Assembly: GCF_900100335.1 (NCBI RefSeq)
Contig: NZ_FNFE01000001.1
Span: 1-64,000, forward strand
Reading direction: 5' to 3'
From: Natronorubrum texcoconense
Lineage (GTDB): Archaea > Halobacteriota > Halobacteria > Halobacteriales > Natrialbaceae
Length of the DNA stretch: 64,000 bases
Shown here: piece by piece, positions 8,325 through 17,474 of the stretch
How the letters are laid out: the number at the start of each line of letters is the position of its first letter
Position numbering within the stretch: the first letter of the stretch is position 1
Notes under the pieces: generated by a model
Database searches by the model: none
Told to the model about the DNA's origin: nothing
What the model saw: the letters and a program-made list of their open reading frames with translations, nothing else
Position numbers and translations under genes: made by a program

Positions 8325-9194
8325 TCACTGACCAACGTCTAGCACGTCGTACAGCGCGCGCTCGGTATCGATCGTCAGCAGGTGCTCGCGATACTCGGCG
8401 CTGGCCTGTACGTCCGAGACGAACGCGTCGGCGTCCAGCGCGGTGCCCGCCTCGGCCGCCGCCGCGGTGATCGTCTCCTCGCTCACCGCACTCCCCTCGA
8501 GTTCGTCCTCCACACCCGACAGTCTCGCAGGCGTCGTCGTCGCACCGGTGACGGCGACTCGAGCCGCCTCGATCGTCTCGTCGTCAGTACGCAGCCAGAC
8601 GCCGACGCCGACCATCGCGTAGCCCGAGAGCGGGTCTCGGCGCTTGCGGTAGCCGCTCACGGCGTCGTCGTCGGTCGGAATTCGAACCGCAGTGACGATC
8701 TCGTCGTCGGCGACCGCCGTCTCGAACGGCCCCTCGAAAAGCTCGGCGGCGTCGATCGTTCGCTCGCCGTCCGAGCCGCGAACCTCGAGCGAGCCCTCGA
8801 GCGCGAGGAGGGCGGCCGGCGGATCCGAGCGCGGATCGCCGTGGGCGAGATTGCCGCCGATCGTGCCGCCGTTTCGGACCGGCGGATCGCCCAACTCGGA
8901 GGCGGCGTCGGCGAGCGCGGCCGCGTGTTCGCGGACGATTTCCGAGTCGGCGATCTCGGCGTGGGTGGCGAGTGCGCCGACCGAAATGCTTCCGCCGTCC
9001 GACGATTCGATCGCGTCGAGCCCGTTCAACTGTCCGATATCGACGAGCGCCGGCGGCGACTCGTCCCCGGTCTTCATCCGCGGCAGCAATCCGTGCGCGC
9101 CGGCGACCAGTTCGGCGCCGTCGTGGTCGCCGAGCAGTTCGACCGCCTCCCCCACGCTGTCGGCGCGGTAGTAGTCGAAGTCGTTCGTGTACAT
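8325..9194 (-). CDS. Molybdenum hydroxylase, FAD-binding medium subunit (CoxM-like)
   Basis: A 289-residue FAD subunit of the xanthine-dehydrogenase/CO-dehydrogenase family. FAD contacts are seen as LVAGAHGLLPRMKTG (about 29-43) and RNGGTIGGNLAHGDPRSDPP (about 107-126). It passes electrons from the molybdenum centre through the 2Fe-2S subunit to FAD. Its ATG overlaps the stop of the large-subunit gene by one base (TGATG). Gene order on the minus strand is small-large-medium. The third gene ends 97 bases from the convergent biotin-carrier gene. Confidence 0.9.
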   Translation of the reverse strand: MYTNDFDYYRADSVGEAVELLGDHDGAELVAGAHGLLPRMKTGDESPPALVDIGQLNGLDAIESSDGGSISVGALATHAEIADSEIVREHAAALADAASELGDPPVRNGGTIGGNLAHGDPRSDPPAALLALEGSLEVRGSDGERTIDAAELFEGPFETAVADDEIVTAVRIPTDDDAVSGYRKRRDPLSGYAMVGVGVWLRTDDETIEAARVAVTGATTTPARLSGVEDELEGSAVSEETITAAAAEAGTALDADAFVSDVQASAEYREHLLTIDTERALYDVLDVGQ

Positions 9195-11581
9195 CAGTTG
9201 TCACCCCCGGTGGCCCGCCAGACCGACTCCGGCGTGATCGGCATGTCGAGGTGGTCGACGCCGAACGGCTCGAGCGCGTCCGCGACGGCCGAGACGATCG
9301 TCGGCGCCGCCGCGATGGTCGCCGACTCGCCGACGCCTTTCACCCCGATGGGGTTGTGCGGGCTCGGCGTCACCGTGTTGTCCGTCTCGAAGTCGGGCAA
9401 CTGCGTCGCGTGCGGGACGACGTACTCGTCCATCCGACGGGTTCGGAGGTGACCGTCGTCGTCGTACGCCGCCCCTTCGTAGAGCGCGGCGCCGATCCCC
9501 TGTGCGATCCCGCCGTGGACCTGCCCCTCGACGATCATCGGGTTGATGATCTCGCCGCAGTCGTCGACCGCGACGTAGCGTTCGATCTCGATCTCGCCCG
9601 TCTCCGGTTCGACCTCGACGACCGCGACGTGCGTACCGAAGGGGTAGGTGAAGTTCTCCGGGTCGTAGAAGTTCGTCTCCTCGAGCCCCGGATCCATCCC
9701 CTCCGGCAGGTCGTGGCCGAGGTAGGCCTCGTGGGCGATGGTCTGGATGTGCAGCGAGCGATCCGGCGCGCCGGCGACGTGAAACTCGCCGTCGTCGAAC
9801 TCGATGTCGTCGACGCTGGTCTCGAGTTGGTGTGCCGCGATCCGACGGGCCTTCTCCCGGACCTCGCGCGCGCCGCGGGCGATGGAGCCGCCGCCGACCG
9901 AGGCGCTGCGACTCCCGTAGGTGCCCATCCCCTGTGGAATTCGATCCGTGTCGCCCTCGACGACCGTCACGTCGTCGACGGAGACGCCCAGTTCTTCGGC
10001 CGCGACCTGGGCGTATGTCGTTCGGTGGCCCTGTCCCTGATCCGCCGTTCCCGCGAGGACGGTCACCGATCCCGTCGAGTCGAAGCGCACGATCGAACTC
10101 TCCCAGCCGCCGGCCTGCGCGCCGAGGTCGCCCGCGAGTCCCGAGGGCGAGAGCCCGGCCGATTCGATGAAGCTGCCGATCCCGATGCCGATGTATCGGC
10201 CCTCGTCTCGAAGCTCACGCTGGCGCTCGCGTAACTCCTCGTAGTCGACGTGCTCGAGCGCCAGATCCATCGCGCGCTCGTACTCGCCGCTGTCGTAGAC
10301 CAGCGCGGCCGCCGATTCGTAGGGAAACTCGTCCGGTGGGACGAGGTTTCGCCGACGCAGTTCGGCCGGGTCCATCTCGAGTTCCCGCGCGGCGACGTCG
10401 ACGAGCCGTTCGATCACGTAGATCCCTTCGGCTCGCCCCGCACCGCGGTAGGCGTCGACGGGCGTCGTGTTCGTGAACGCGCCGACGACGCGGCAGTGGA
10501 TGGCGGGGATCGTGTACTGGCCGGAGAGGACGGTCGCGTACAGATAGGATGGCGTCGCCGTTCCGAACTGCGAGAGCTGCGCGCCCAGTCCGGCGTGCGT
10601 TTCGACGCGAACGCCGCGAATCGTCCCGTCGTCGTCGAGCGCGATTTCGCCGGTCGTCACGTGATCGCGACCGTGGCAGTCGGTCAGGTAGCTCTCCGAG
10701 CGCGTCGCCTGCCACTTCACCGGCCGCCCGAGTTGCATCGAGCACCAGGCCGTCACGGCCTCGTCCGGGTAGTGGTAGATCTTGCTCCCGAAGCCGCCGC
10801 CGACCTCGGGGGCGATCACCTGAATCTTGTTCTCCGGGAGTCCGAGCGTCCCCGCCGAGAGCAGCATTCGATGCAGGTGGGGGTTCTGACTCGTCATCCA
10901 GAGACGGAGCTTCCCCGTCGCCTCCTCCCAGTCGGCGAGGGCCGCTCGCGGCTCCATCGCGTTCGGGATGAGACGCGGTTGTCGAAGGTCGACGCTCGCG
11001 ACGCGGTCGGCGTCGGCGAACGCCTCGTCGGTCGCGTCCGCGTCCCCGAGTTCGAAGTCGAACGCGACGTTGTCCTCGGCCTCGTCGTGGACCGGCGGAA
11101 CGTCGCGCTCGACGGCGTCGACCGGATCGGTGACGTGCTCGAGTTCCTCGTACTCGACGTGAATGTGCTCGAGGGCGTCGGAGGCCGCGTGTCGAGTCTC
11201 CGCGACGACGGCGGCGACGGGGGTCCCCTCGTGGCGAACTTTGTCCGTGGCGAGCATGCGGTACTGGGGCTGGACGAGCCCGGGGAGGTCCCACGCGGTC
11301 GGGATCGTGTTCGGAACGCCGCTTTCGACGACGTCCTCGCCGGTGAACACCGCGAGCACGCCCTCCATCGCTTCCGCGTCACTGGTGTCTATACTCTCGA
11401 TTCGCGCGTGAGCGTGGTCGGAGCGCCGAATCGCCAGGTGGGTCGTTCCGCGCAGGGAGATATCGTCGGTGTACTCCCCGGACCCGGTCAGCAGCGGAAC
11501 GTCCTCGCCGCGTTCGATCGCGGCGCCGAAGGCCCCGCTGCCATCACCGTCGGATGCTCCGCTCGCGTCCGCGTCGCTCAT
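9194..11581 (-). CDS. Molybdenum hydroxylase, molybdopterin-binding large subunit (CoxL-like, AYRGAGR type)
   Basis: A 795-residue molybdopterin-cytosine-dinucleotide-type large subunit. The active-site loop is AYRGAGR (377-383), not the AYxCSFR of true (form I) CO dehydrogenase, so CO oxidation is unlikely. The general-base glutamate is E752 in GVKGVGES. GQGHRTTYAQVAAEELGV and GGGFGSKIY are the usual cofactor-binding segments. The ATG overlaps the small-subunit stop (ATGA). The substrate is probably an N-heterocycle or aldehyde, but cannot be read from sequence. No XdhC/CoxD-F maturation genes are in the window. Confidence 0.9.
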   Translation of the reverse strand: MSDADASGASDGDGSGAFGAAIERGEDVPLLTGSGEYTDDISLRGTTHLAIRRSDHAHARIESIDTSDAEAMEGVLAVFTGEDVVESGVPNTIPTAWDLPGLVQPQYRMLATDKVRHEGTPVAAVVAETRHAASDALEHIHVEYEELEHVTDPVDAVERDVPPVHDEAEDNVAFDFELGDADATDEAFADADRVASVDLRQPRLIPNAMEPRAALADWEEATGKLRLWMTSQNPHLHRMLLSAGTLGLPENKIQVIAPEVGGGFGSKIYHYPDEAVTAWCSMQLGRPVKWQATRSESYLTDCHGRDHVTTGEIALDDDGTIRGVRVETHAGLGAQLSQFGTATPSYLYATVLSGQYTIPAIHCRVVGAFTNTTPVDAYRGAGRAEGIYVIERLVDVAARELEMDPAELRRRNLVPPDEFPYESAAALVYDSGEYERAMDLALEHVDYEELRERQRELRDEGRYIGIGIGSFIESAGLSPSGLAGDLGAQAGGWESSIVRFDSTGSVTVLAGTADQGQGHRTTYAQVAAEELGVSVDDVTVVEGDTDRIPQGMGTYGSRSASVGGGSIARGAREVREKARRIAAHQLETSVDDIEFDDGEFHVAGAPDRSLHIQTIAHEAYLGHDLPEGMDPGLEETNFYDPENFTYPFGTHVAVVEVEPETGEIEIERYVAVDDCGEIINPMIVEGQVHGGIAQGIGAALYEGAAYDDDGHLRTRRMDEYVVPHATQLPDFETDNTVTPSPHNPIGVKGVGESATIAAAPTIVSAVADALEPFGVDHLDMPITPESVWRATGGDN

Positions 11582-12057
11582 CGTTGCTCACCCAACTGGT
11601 CCGCCGTGGCTTCGATCGCGTCGACGATGTTGTGGTAGCCGGTGCATCGACAGAGGTTCCCTTCGATGGCGTCCCGGATCTCCTCGCGCGACGGATCCTC
11701 GTTCTCCCGCAGGAACGTGTCGGCGGACATGAGCATCCCAGGCGTGCAGTAGCCACACTGGAGCCCGTGATTCTCCTGAAACTGCTCCTGCAGGGTCGAC
11801 AGTTCGCCGTCGTCGGCGAGTCCCTCGACCGTCTCGATCTCCGCGCCGTCGGACTGGACGGCAAACCGCGTACAGGATTTGATCGTCTCGCCGTCGACTC
11901 TGACGGTACAGGCGCCGCATCGCCCGGTCTCACAGCCGACGTTCGCCCCGGTGTAGCCGAGTTCCTCTCGGAGCGCCGAGACGAGCAGCGTTCGTGGTTC
12001 GACCGTCAGTTCGTGGTGTGTGCCGTTGACTGTTACAGAAATATTGTGTTCTGACAT
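11578..12057 (-). CDS. Molybdenum hydroxylase, 2Fe-2S small subunit (CoxS-like)
   Basis: A 159-residue two-cluster ferredoxin subunit. The plant-type cluster ligands are in CETGRCGACTV plus a downstream SCTRF cysteine. The second cluster is CGYCTPGML...CRCTGYHNI. Length and motifs match CoxS/XdhA small subunits. It is the first gene of the small-large-medium operon. A 288-base gene-free stretch lies upstream and carries the motif shared with the pxp promoter. Confidence 0.93.
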   Translation of the reverse strand: MSEHNISVTVNGTHHELTVEPRTLLVSALREELGYTGANVGCETGRCGACTVRVDGETIKSCTRFAVQSDGAEIETVEGLADDGELSTLQEQFQENHGLQCGYCTPGMLMSADTFLRENEDPSREEIRDAIEGNLCRCTGYHNIVDAIEATADQLGEQR

Positions 12058-12345
12058 TATTACTCCCGGAGCGTTCGGTCGGCTCCGTCCCGAGTATTGT
12101 TTCCAACCCTCGCGTTAGAAACTCACATGCTATGCACACCGCATCGAGGTAAATAGGTTTGTGACCGAAATCACCGCCTCCGACCGTCATCGAACCGGAC
12201 ATATCACTCGCGAATCTCGTACCACTCGTGAATTGCACCACTCGGCGCGCGGTCGATGGTGCAGACGACACCCGAACCGTCAGTCGCCGGCGACGGGCCA
12301 GTTGGGGGCGATCGAATCTTTCGAACTGAGTCGAAAAAGCGCTCC
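12058..12345. other. Gene-free stretch between the Mo-hydroxylase operon and the RND gene
   Basis: It holds the hydroxylase promoter region (shared motif at 12146-12163) and, nearer the RND gene end, a TGCACCA/TGGTGCA inverted repeat (12234-12263) that could terminate the RND transcript. No open frame with coding character was found. Confidence 0.5.
12146..12163 (-). promoter_or_regulatory. Motif upstream of the Mo-hydroxylase operon shared with the pxp promoter
   Basis: On the minus strand CACAAACCTATTTACCTC lies about 95 bases before the small-subunit ATG. The pxp site reads GACAAACCTATACCTC; the two agree at 15 positions when a two-base gap is allowed. The motif could be a common activator or repressor site, or a similar BRE/TATA pair. 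Confidence 0.4.
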
Positions 12346-14961
12346 TTAGCGTGCTCGAGCCAGTACGCGCTCCCGGAGTACGAGCAGACACGGCAGGACG
12401 GTGAGGCAGGCGACGAACGCGAAGACGATACTCAGCCCCGTCACCAGCCCGAACCGCTGAAGCGGCGGTGCGAGCGCGAGCGCGAGGACCCCGAAGCCGG
12501 CCGCCGTCGTGGCCGCGCTGCCGAGGAGCGCGCCGCCGGTACCCGTAATCGTCGCGGCGAGGGTCTCCTCGAGCGACTCCCGCTCTTCTCGTTCCGCAAT
12601 AAACCGCTCGCCGACGTGGATGCTGTAGTCGACCCCGAGACCGATCGCGAGACTGGTGATGACGGCCGTCTCGCTGTTGAACGGCAGGTCGAGCAGCGCC
12701 ATCGCGCCGAGCAGCCACGCGAGGGCGGCGACCACGGGCGCGAGCGTGACCGCGCCCAGCGAGAGCGCACGGTGGCGAACCCAGTAGAGGACCGTCAGGA
12801 ACGTCAGGATGACCACGAGCGTGACCGCAAAGGCCTGGACGAGCGTCTCGAGGAGGGCGTCTTGGACGACGGCGGTCGTCACGGGGCCGCCAGCCGCGAC
12901 TGCGGTGACTGGCCCGTTGCTTTGGATCGCGGCCGCGAGGTCACGAGTGTCGTCGGCGACGGTCTGTGCGGCCGCGTCACCCTGGACGCTGACCAGCAGC
13001 CGGGACGTCTCGTAGCTCCCGTCGTCGGTCCGGTAGATTACCTCGGAGGCACGGTCCGGATCGACGTCGAACAACACGTCGTAAAAGCCGTCGACGTCCT
13101 CGTTTGGCAGGTCGTCGCCGGTCGTATCGCGCTCCTCGAGGGCGGCCGCGACGCTCTCGTTCTCGCTCGCGAGTTCGCGGATGACCGATGGCGGCCCCTC
13201 GATCGCTGCAGCGCCGCCCGGTCGAACGATGATCGTACTATCGTCGCCGACCCCGCTGATCGCGTCGTCCATCGCGACGAGCGCGTCGGGATCGGTCACG
13301 TCGCCACGTATCAGTATCTGTGTTTGACTTCCCTCGCCGCGTTCGGCGAAGTTCGCGCCGAGGTAGGCGGCGTCGTCGCTGATCGTGTACGTGTCCGGCG
13401 CCAGCGGCCCGGGGAGGGACTTCGCCCACTCGGGGGCGTCTTCGGGGAGGAAATCGGCCTGATTGAATTCCGTATCGATCGTCGTCGCGCCGTAGGCGCC
13501 GCCGGTCGCGAGCAAGAATCCGACCAGCACGACCGCAAGCGGCGCGCGGCGAGCGAGCGCCACGAATCGCGATAGGACGCGGTTGACGACGCTCGTGCCC
13601 GTTCCGAACGGCTGTTTCGCTCGATTTCGTCCGAACCGACCCTCGAGCACGTCGTCGACCTCGACCTTGAGCGCCGGGACGAGGACGGCGAAGGCGACGA
13701 ACGTCGCGAGAATGCCGCCGGCGCTCAGTACTGCGAAGTCCTGAATCGCCGGGAGCGGACTGACCACGTTCGAGAGGAAGCCGACGCCCGTCGAGACCGT
13801 CGCGGCTCCGAGCGCGAGGACGACGCCCGACAGTCCGAGCGTCATGCCGGCCCGCGTCCCGACGAGGCCGCCGTCCGACTCTCGTGGGTGTTCCGTTTCC
13901 GTCCCGTTTTCGCCGTTCTCCGCCGCCAACGCTTCCGTTTCCTCGAGTTCCCCCGCTCTGGCCTCCCGATACCGCATCACGACGTGGAGCGCGTAGTCGA
14001 TGCTCAGCCCGATCAGGAGGAAGGGGACGGCGATGAGCAGTTGACTCGAGGGGACCTCGAGCCAGCCCTGAATACCCGCGAGCCAGGCCATGACGACAGC
14101 GATGCCGAAGACCGCGATGAGTACGTCGACGACGTCCCGGTACGTGACCGCGAGGACGCCGAGGACGAGCACGAGCGCGACGGGCGTGATGATCGCGAAG
14201 CTGTCGCCGACGGCGCTCGCGGAGGCCGCGTCCGTAACTCCCTGGCCGAAGAGGAACGCGTCGTCGAAGCGCTCGTCGACGAGCGCGTCGATTTCGACCT
14301 GCGCGTCGTAGGTCGCCTGTGGCACCTCGTCAGGGCCGCTCTCGTCGACCTGGAAGATGAATGTGATCCGCGACTCGGCCTCGGTCTCGCCCGGCTCGTA
14401 GCTGGTTGGGAGGAACTCGTAGGCGTCCTCACCGCCCTGATCGCTGTCGGGATCGAGCACGTCCGCGAGCAACGCTTCGACCTCTTCGTCCGAGCGCGAC
14501 TCGAGGGCCTCGATCCCCTCCTCGAGCGTCGGCTGGCTCGTATCCGGCGGGCCGTTCGCCGCCGCGGCCCGATCCTCGAACACCGCGCCCGTCGCGACGA
14601 TGTTCTCGAGCCCGACGAACCCTTGGTCGTCGAGCGTCGCGTTCAGGTCGTCGTCTTCGCGTACCTCCTGCTGAAGGTATAGTCCCTCGAGCAGCGAGTC
14701 GCGAGTCAGCACGTCGCCGCCGTCGTCGCGGACGACGAGTTGTGCGATGACGCCGTCGTCGGTGCCGTAGGTTTCGTCGATCTCTGTCAACGCCTCGGTC
14801 TCTTCGGAGTCGGTCTCGAAGTCGCCGATTTCCCCGTCCTCGCTCTCACCGATCACGGCACCGGCCGCGACGACGGCGGTGAGCAACAGGACCAGCACGA
14901 CGACGAGGCGGCTGTGAGAGACGACGAGATCAGCATACCGCTGCCCCAATCCTCCGCTCAT
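12346..14961 (-). CDS. RND/MMPL-superfamily exporter
   Basis: An 871-residue two-half transporter. Each half has one N-terminal membrane helix (residues about 18-38 and again near 470-490), a large external domain, and a bundle of five helices. The helices around LLIAVPFLLIGLSIDYALHVVMRYREAR and SLAIGLGVDYSIHVGERF hold the G(x)SIDY/GVDYS signature of the MMPL/HpnN group. Such proteins move lipids, sterol-like compounds or other hydrophobic solutes outward using the ion gradient. The substrate is unknown. It is transcribed in the same direction as the upstream small genes' opposite strand and stands alone. Confidence 0.85.
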   Translation of the reverse strand: MSGGLGQRYADLVVSHSRLVVVLVLLLTAVVAAGAVIGESEDGEIGDFETDSEETEALTEIDETYGTDDGVIAQLVVRDDGGDVLTRDSLLEGLYLQQEVREDDDLNATLDDQGFVGLENIVATGAVFEDRAAAANGPPDTSQPTLEEGIEALESRSDEEVEALLADVLDPDSDQGGEDAYEFLPTSYEPGETEAESRITFIFQVDESGPDEVPQATYDAQVEIDALVDERFDDAFLFGQGVTDAASASAVGDSFAIITPVALVLVLGVLAVTYRDVVDVLIAVFGIAVVMAWLAGIQGWLEVPSSQLLIAVPFLLIGLSIDYALHVVMRYREARAGELEETEALAAENGENGTETEHPRESDGGLVGTRAGMTLGLSGVVLALGAATVSTGVGFLSNVVSPLPAIQDFAVLSAGGILATFVAFAVLVPALKVEVDDVLEGRFGRNRAKQPFGTGTSVVNRVLSRFVALARRAPLAVVLVGFLLATGGAYGATTIDTEFNQADFLPEDAPEWAKSLPGPLAPDTYTISDDAAYLGANFAERGEGSQTQILIRGDVTDPDALVAMDDAISGVGDDSTIIVRPGGAAAIEGPPSVIRELASENESVAAALEERDTTGDDLPNEDVDGFYDVLFDVDPDRASEVIYRTDDGSYETSRLLVSVQGDAAAQTVADDTRDLAAAIQSNGPVTAVAAGGPVTTAVVQDALLETLVQAFAVTLVVILTFLTVLYWVRHRALSLGAVTLAPVVAALAWLLGAMALLDLPFNSETAVITSLAIGLGVDYSIHVGERFIAEREERESLEETLAATITGTGGALLGSAATTAAGFGVLALALAPPLQRFGLVTGLSIVFAFVACLTVLPCLLVLRERVLARAR

Positions 14962-15113
14962 CGACTCTCCGTCCCTCCCCTTCCGTCACGCCACGCGACT
15001 CGGTGATAACGTGGAGCGGCGACCCGCGGTCTCGCGTTCATTGCAGCATATTCGAACCGGGAGAGCCATAGGGGTTCGGATCGAAACCGATGTTGTATAA
15101 TCCGATACCGATT

Positions 15114-15749
15114 ATGAACACGGACATCGACCGCGAACGCGGCGTGCTCAGCCCGGCCGACCGAGCCTACCTGCTGGGCGACCGAGAGATGAGCCACGAA
15201 CAGTCGAAGCGAAACGCCGAGGCGCGCATCCGACGCCGGATTCACGCTTCCACGGTCGATTTCGACCTCCTCCTCCACACGTTGCCCGAGAAGGACCGGA
15301 AGCAGGTGTTCGAGCGGACCACGACCGACGCGGCGTTTCTGGACGGTCTCCGGGCAATGGTCGCCTTCGTCTACCTCGGCACCGAGCGGTACGGCGTCGA
15401 CTTCGAGGAGATCCTCACACCCGCCGTCAGGAGTTCCGAGGAGTACCTCGCCGCGACCGACCGGGACGAAACCGTCTCCGTCGACGTGACCTTCGACGTC
15501 GAGACGACGGTCGAATCGTCGCTCGAGGGGATCACCGAACGACTGGACGCGGGCGACCCGGTGACGCCGCGAGAGCTGTTTTCGATCGTCATGCAGGGGA
15601 CGTACGACGCGACCCGGCACGACCGCATTCGCGTGGTCAGCGTCGACGGCGACGACAGCGGACCGTCGCTCGAGCGACTGGCGACGTACCTCGACGGCGA
15701 CCTCGAGCGCGTTTCGGACGGGATCGCGGTTATTCGTTTGAGCGAGTAG
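15114..15749 (+). CDS. Conserved haloarchaeal protein, unknown function
   Basis: A 211-residue soluble acidic protein. Its start, LSPADRAYLLGDREMSHEQS followed by an Arg-rich helix (RNAEARIRRRI), is a recurring opening in haloarchaeal proteins that I cannot assign. The middle is helical, and the end (RVVSVDGDDSG... ERVSDGIAVIRLSE) is strand-like. The ATG at 15114 is used; an in-frame ATG at 15090 is possible, but it overlaps a TATA-like GTTGTATAAT. The last 20 bases overlap the end of the convergent sensor-domain gene. Confidence 0.65.
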   Translation: MNTDIDRERGVLSPADRAYLLGDREMSHEQSKRNAEARIRRRIHASTVDFDLLLHTLPEKDRKQVFERTTTDAAFLDGLRAMVAFVYLGTERYGVDFEEILTPAVRSSEEYLAATDRDETVSVDVTFDVETTVESSLEGITERLDAGDPVTPRELFSIVMQGTYDATRHDRIRVVSVDGDDSGPSLERLATYLDGDLERVSDGIAVIRLSE

Positions 15750-16551
15750 GGTCGTCTGTGGCTTCCGCCGGAGGGCCGAGTCGACGGACGACGACCGCGA
15801 AGGGGTCGTAGCCGTCCTCGAGTGCGAGTCGCGCGAACCGGCCCCAGAGACGAGCGAGCGCGTTGAGGGCGTGGAACGTGCCGAACAGCAGACCGATTCC
15901 GAGTACGGCGACCGCGAGCGCCTGCGGGAGGGTCGAAATCTCCCAGTAGCCGACGGTGAACACGGCGTCGACGCTGACGAGCAGATAGTCCCAGCCGAGA
16001 TGCAGCGTCTGGTGAATCTCGGGCGCACGATCCGACACGGTACCGACGTACAGCCCCGGCTGGTCGTAGTAGAGCGGGACCGTGAGCATGGCAATCGCGG
16101 TCGACAAGCCGGTACCGACGAGCACGAACGAGACGACACCGAGCGCGAATTTTACGGGGAGATACAGCACGGCCGTCCACGTCTTTCGGTGAGTCGCGAG
16201 CGAGCGAATCCGCTCGGTGTGCGTGTCCCCATCGGGGCTCGTCCGCGGCTCGATTTCGACGTTCAGCAGCGTAGCCGTCAACCACCGATCGAAGCCGGCG
16301 AGCGCGAGCGAAGCGACGACCACGGCGGCCAGCAGCGGAATCCCGACGAGGATAATCGAGAGTCCGACGCCGAGTGAAACCCCCGTCACGACGAACACGA
16401 AGTAGGCGATGCCCAGCGGAAAGGCGAGCAACAGATAGGCCAGATTCAGGTACGTCCGGCGCCGGAACGGCACCGCGACGAATCGCTTGAGCCCCGCCGC
16501 CGCTCGTCCGAGGTGGCCGTCGGCAAGTGTCGTCGCGGTGCGCGCCATTCG
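15730..16551 (-). CDS. Sensor-domain (PF13796-type) membrane protein
   Basis: A 273-residue protein with two pairs of hydrophobic helices (YLLLAFPLGIAYFVFVVTG, then the IILVGIPLLAAVVVASLAL stretch; and LPVKFALGVVSFVLVGTGLS with a closing helix near the C-terminus). This is the layout of the putative Sensor domain found in actinobacteria and haloarchaea. No kinase or HTH part follows. The ATG at 16551 is preferred over 16590 because TTTATTTTTT sits about 27-32 bases before it, a good TATA position for a leaderless start. Confidence 0.75.
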   Translation of the reverse strand, partial: RMARTATTLADGHLGRAAAGLKRFVAVPFRRRTYLNLAYLLLAFPLGIAYFVFVVTGVSLGVGLSIILVGIPLLAAVVVASLALAGFDRWLTATLLNVEIEPRTSPDGDTHTERIRSLATHRKTWTAVLYLPVKFALGVVSFVLVGTGLSTAIAMLTVPLYYDQPGLYVGTVSDRAPEIHQTLHLGWDYLLVSVDAVFTVGYWEISTLPQALAVAVLGIGLLFGTFHALNALARLWGRFARLALEDGYDPFAVVVRRLGPPAEATDDPTRSNE

Positions 16552-16640
16552 GCCGTGAGTGCTCCCCGCGAAAAAATAAACGTTCGCCATCTGACGAAAC
16601 GGGATCGGACGTACCGCGATCCCCGCCGTTTTCCTCCCGG

Positions 16641-17474
16641 TTAGGACAGCGACGACACGTCGACTCCGCCCGTCGTCGTCTCGAGTCGCAGCGTCGGCCC
16701 GCCGTCGCCCAGCGTTCCCGTCACGAGGTCGTCCTCTCGCGTCTCGTCGGTCAACTCGAGGCCGGCGACGTCGACCTCGCCCGTGCCGGTACTCGCGTGA
16801 AGTTCGGCGTCGAGATTCGGATCGACGGCGGCGGAGACGCCGCCGGTCGTCGTGCTGATCGTCGTATCGCCGTCGATCGCGGGCACGTCGGTTGCGACCC
16901 GGCCCGTGGTCGTGTGGACGTCCGCGACCCCCTCGACGTCGCGGATCTCGATCTCGCCGGTACTCGCCCGCGCGCCGACCGTTCCGTCGACGTTAGAGAC
17001 CTCGATCTCCCCCGTCGTCGCCTCGATCGTCGGATCGCCGGTCACCTCCGCCACCCTGACGCGGCCGACGCTCGCTTCGATTCGCTCGACCGTCAGCGCC
17101 TCGGGAATCTCGAGATCGAGGTTCATCGTTGGCTGGCTCTCGAACCAGCCGACGCTGCCCGTCCACTCCGAGCGGATCTCGAGGGTTCCGCCGTCGGTTT
17201 CGGTTCGGAGTTCGAGCTCCTCGAGGTCGGTTCGAATCGAACTCGCCTGCTTTTCGATATCGAGATCGATGTCGTCGCGGTCGGTACCGACGACCGTAAT
17301 TTCGCCCACGTTGCCGTAGACGGCGAGTCGGTCCGCGTCCGCCGACGAGAGCGTTTCGTGCGCCTCGATCCGCCGGCCGACCAGCGGTGTCATCCCGCTA
17401 CAGCCCGCGAGTGCCGACAGCAGGCCCGCCCCCGCGGCCCCGAGCAGCGTTCGTCTCGACGTCTGCGCGCTCAT
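16641..17474 (-). CDS. DUF4097-family beta-strand lipoprotein (Tat)
   Basis: A 277-residue secreted lipoprotein. TSRRTLLGAAGAGLLSALAG followed by Cys is a Tat signal with lipobox; the lipid cysteine is near residue 25. The rest is a run of short beta repeats with T-T-G turns (IEATTGEIEVSNVDG, ASTGEIEIRDVEG, TTTGRVATDV, STTTGGVSA), the DUF4097 right-handed beta-helix pattern. It is probably anchored on the outer face of the membrane. Function is unknown. Confidence 0.85.
   Translation of the reverse strand: MSAQTSRRTLLGAAGAGLLSALAGCSGMTPLVGRRIEAHETLSSADADRLAVYGNVGEITVVGTDRDDIDLDIEKQASSIRTDLEELELRTETDGGTLEIRSEWTGSVGWFESQPTMNLDLEIPEALTVERIEASVGRVRVAEVTGDPTIEATTGEIEVSNVDGTVGARASTGEIEIRDVEGVADVHTTTGRVATDVPAIDGDTTISTTTGGVSAAVDPNLDAELHASTGTGEVDVAGLELTDETREDDLVTGTLGDGGPTLRLETTTGGVDVSSLS

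Noticed and set aside
9194-11581. Aerobic CO dehydrogenase (CoxL) assignment
   Set aside because: The active-site loop is AYRGAGR rather than the form I AYxCSFR signature, and Cox accessory genes are absent.
10250-11638. 462-codon plus-strand frame opposite the molybdenum hydroxylase
   Set aside because: No recognisable domain; the minus-strand large subunit with AYRGAGR and GVKGVGE is real.
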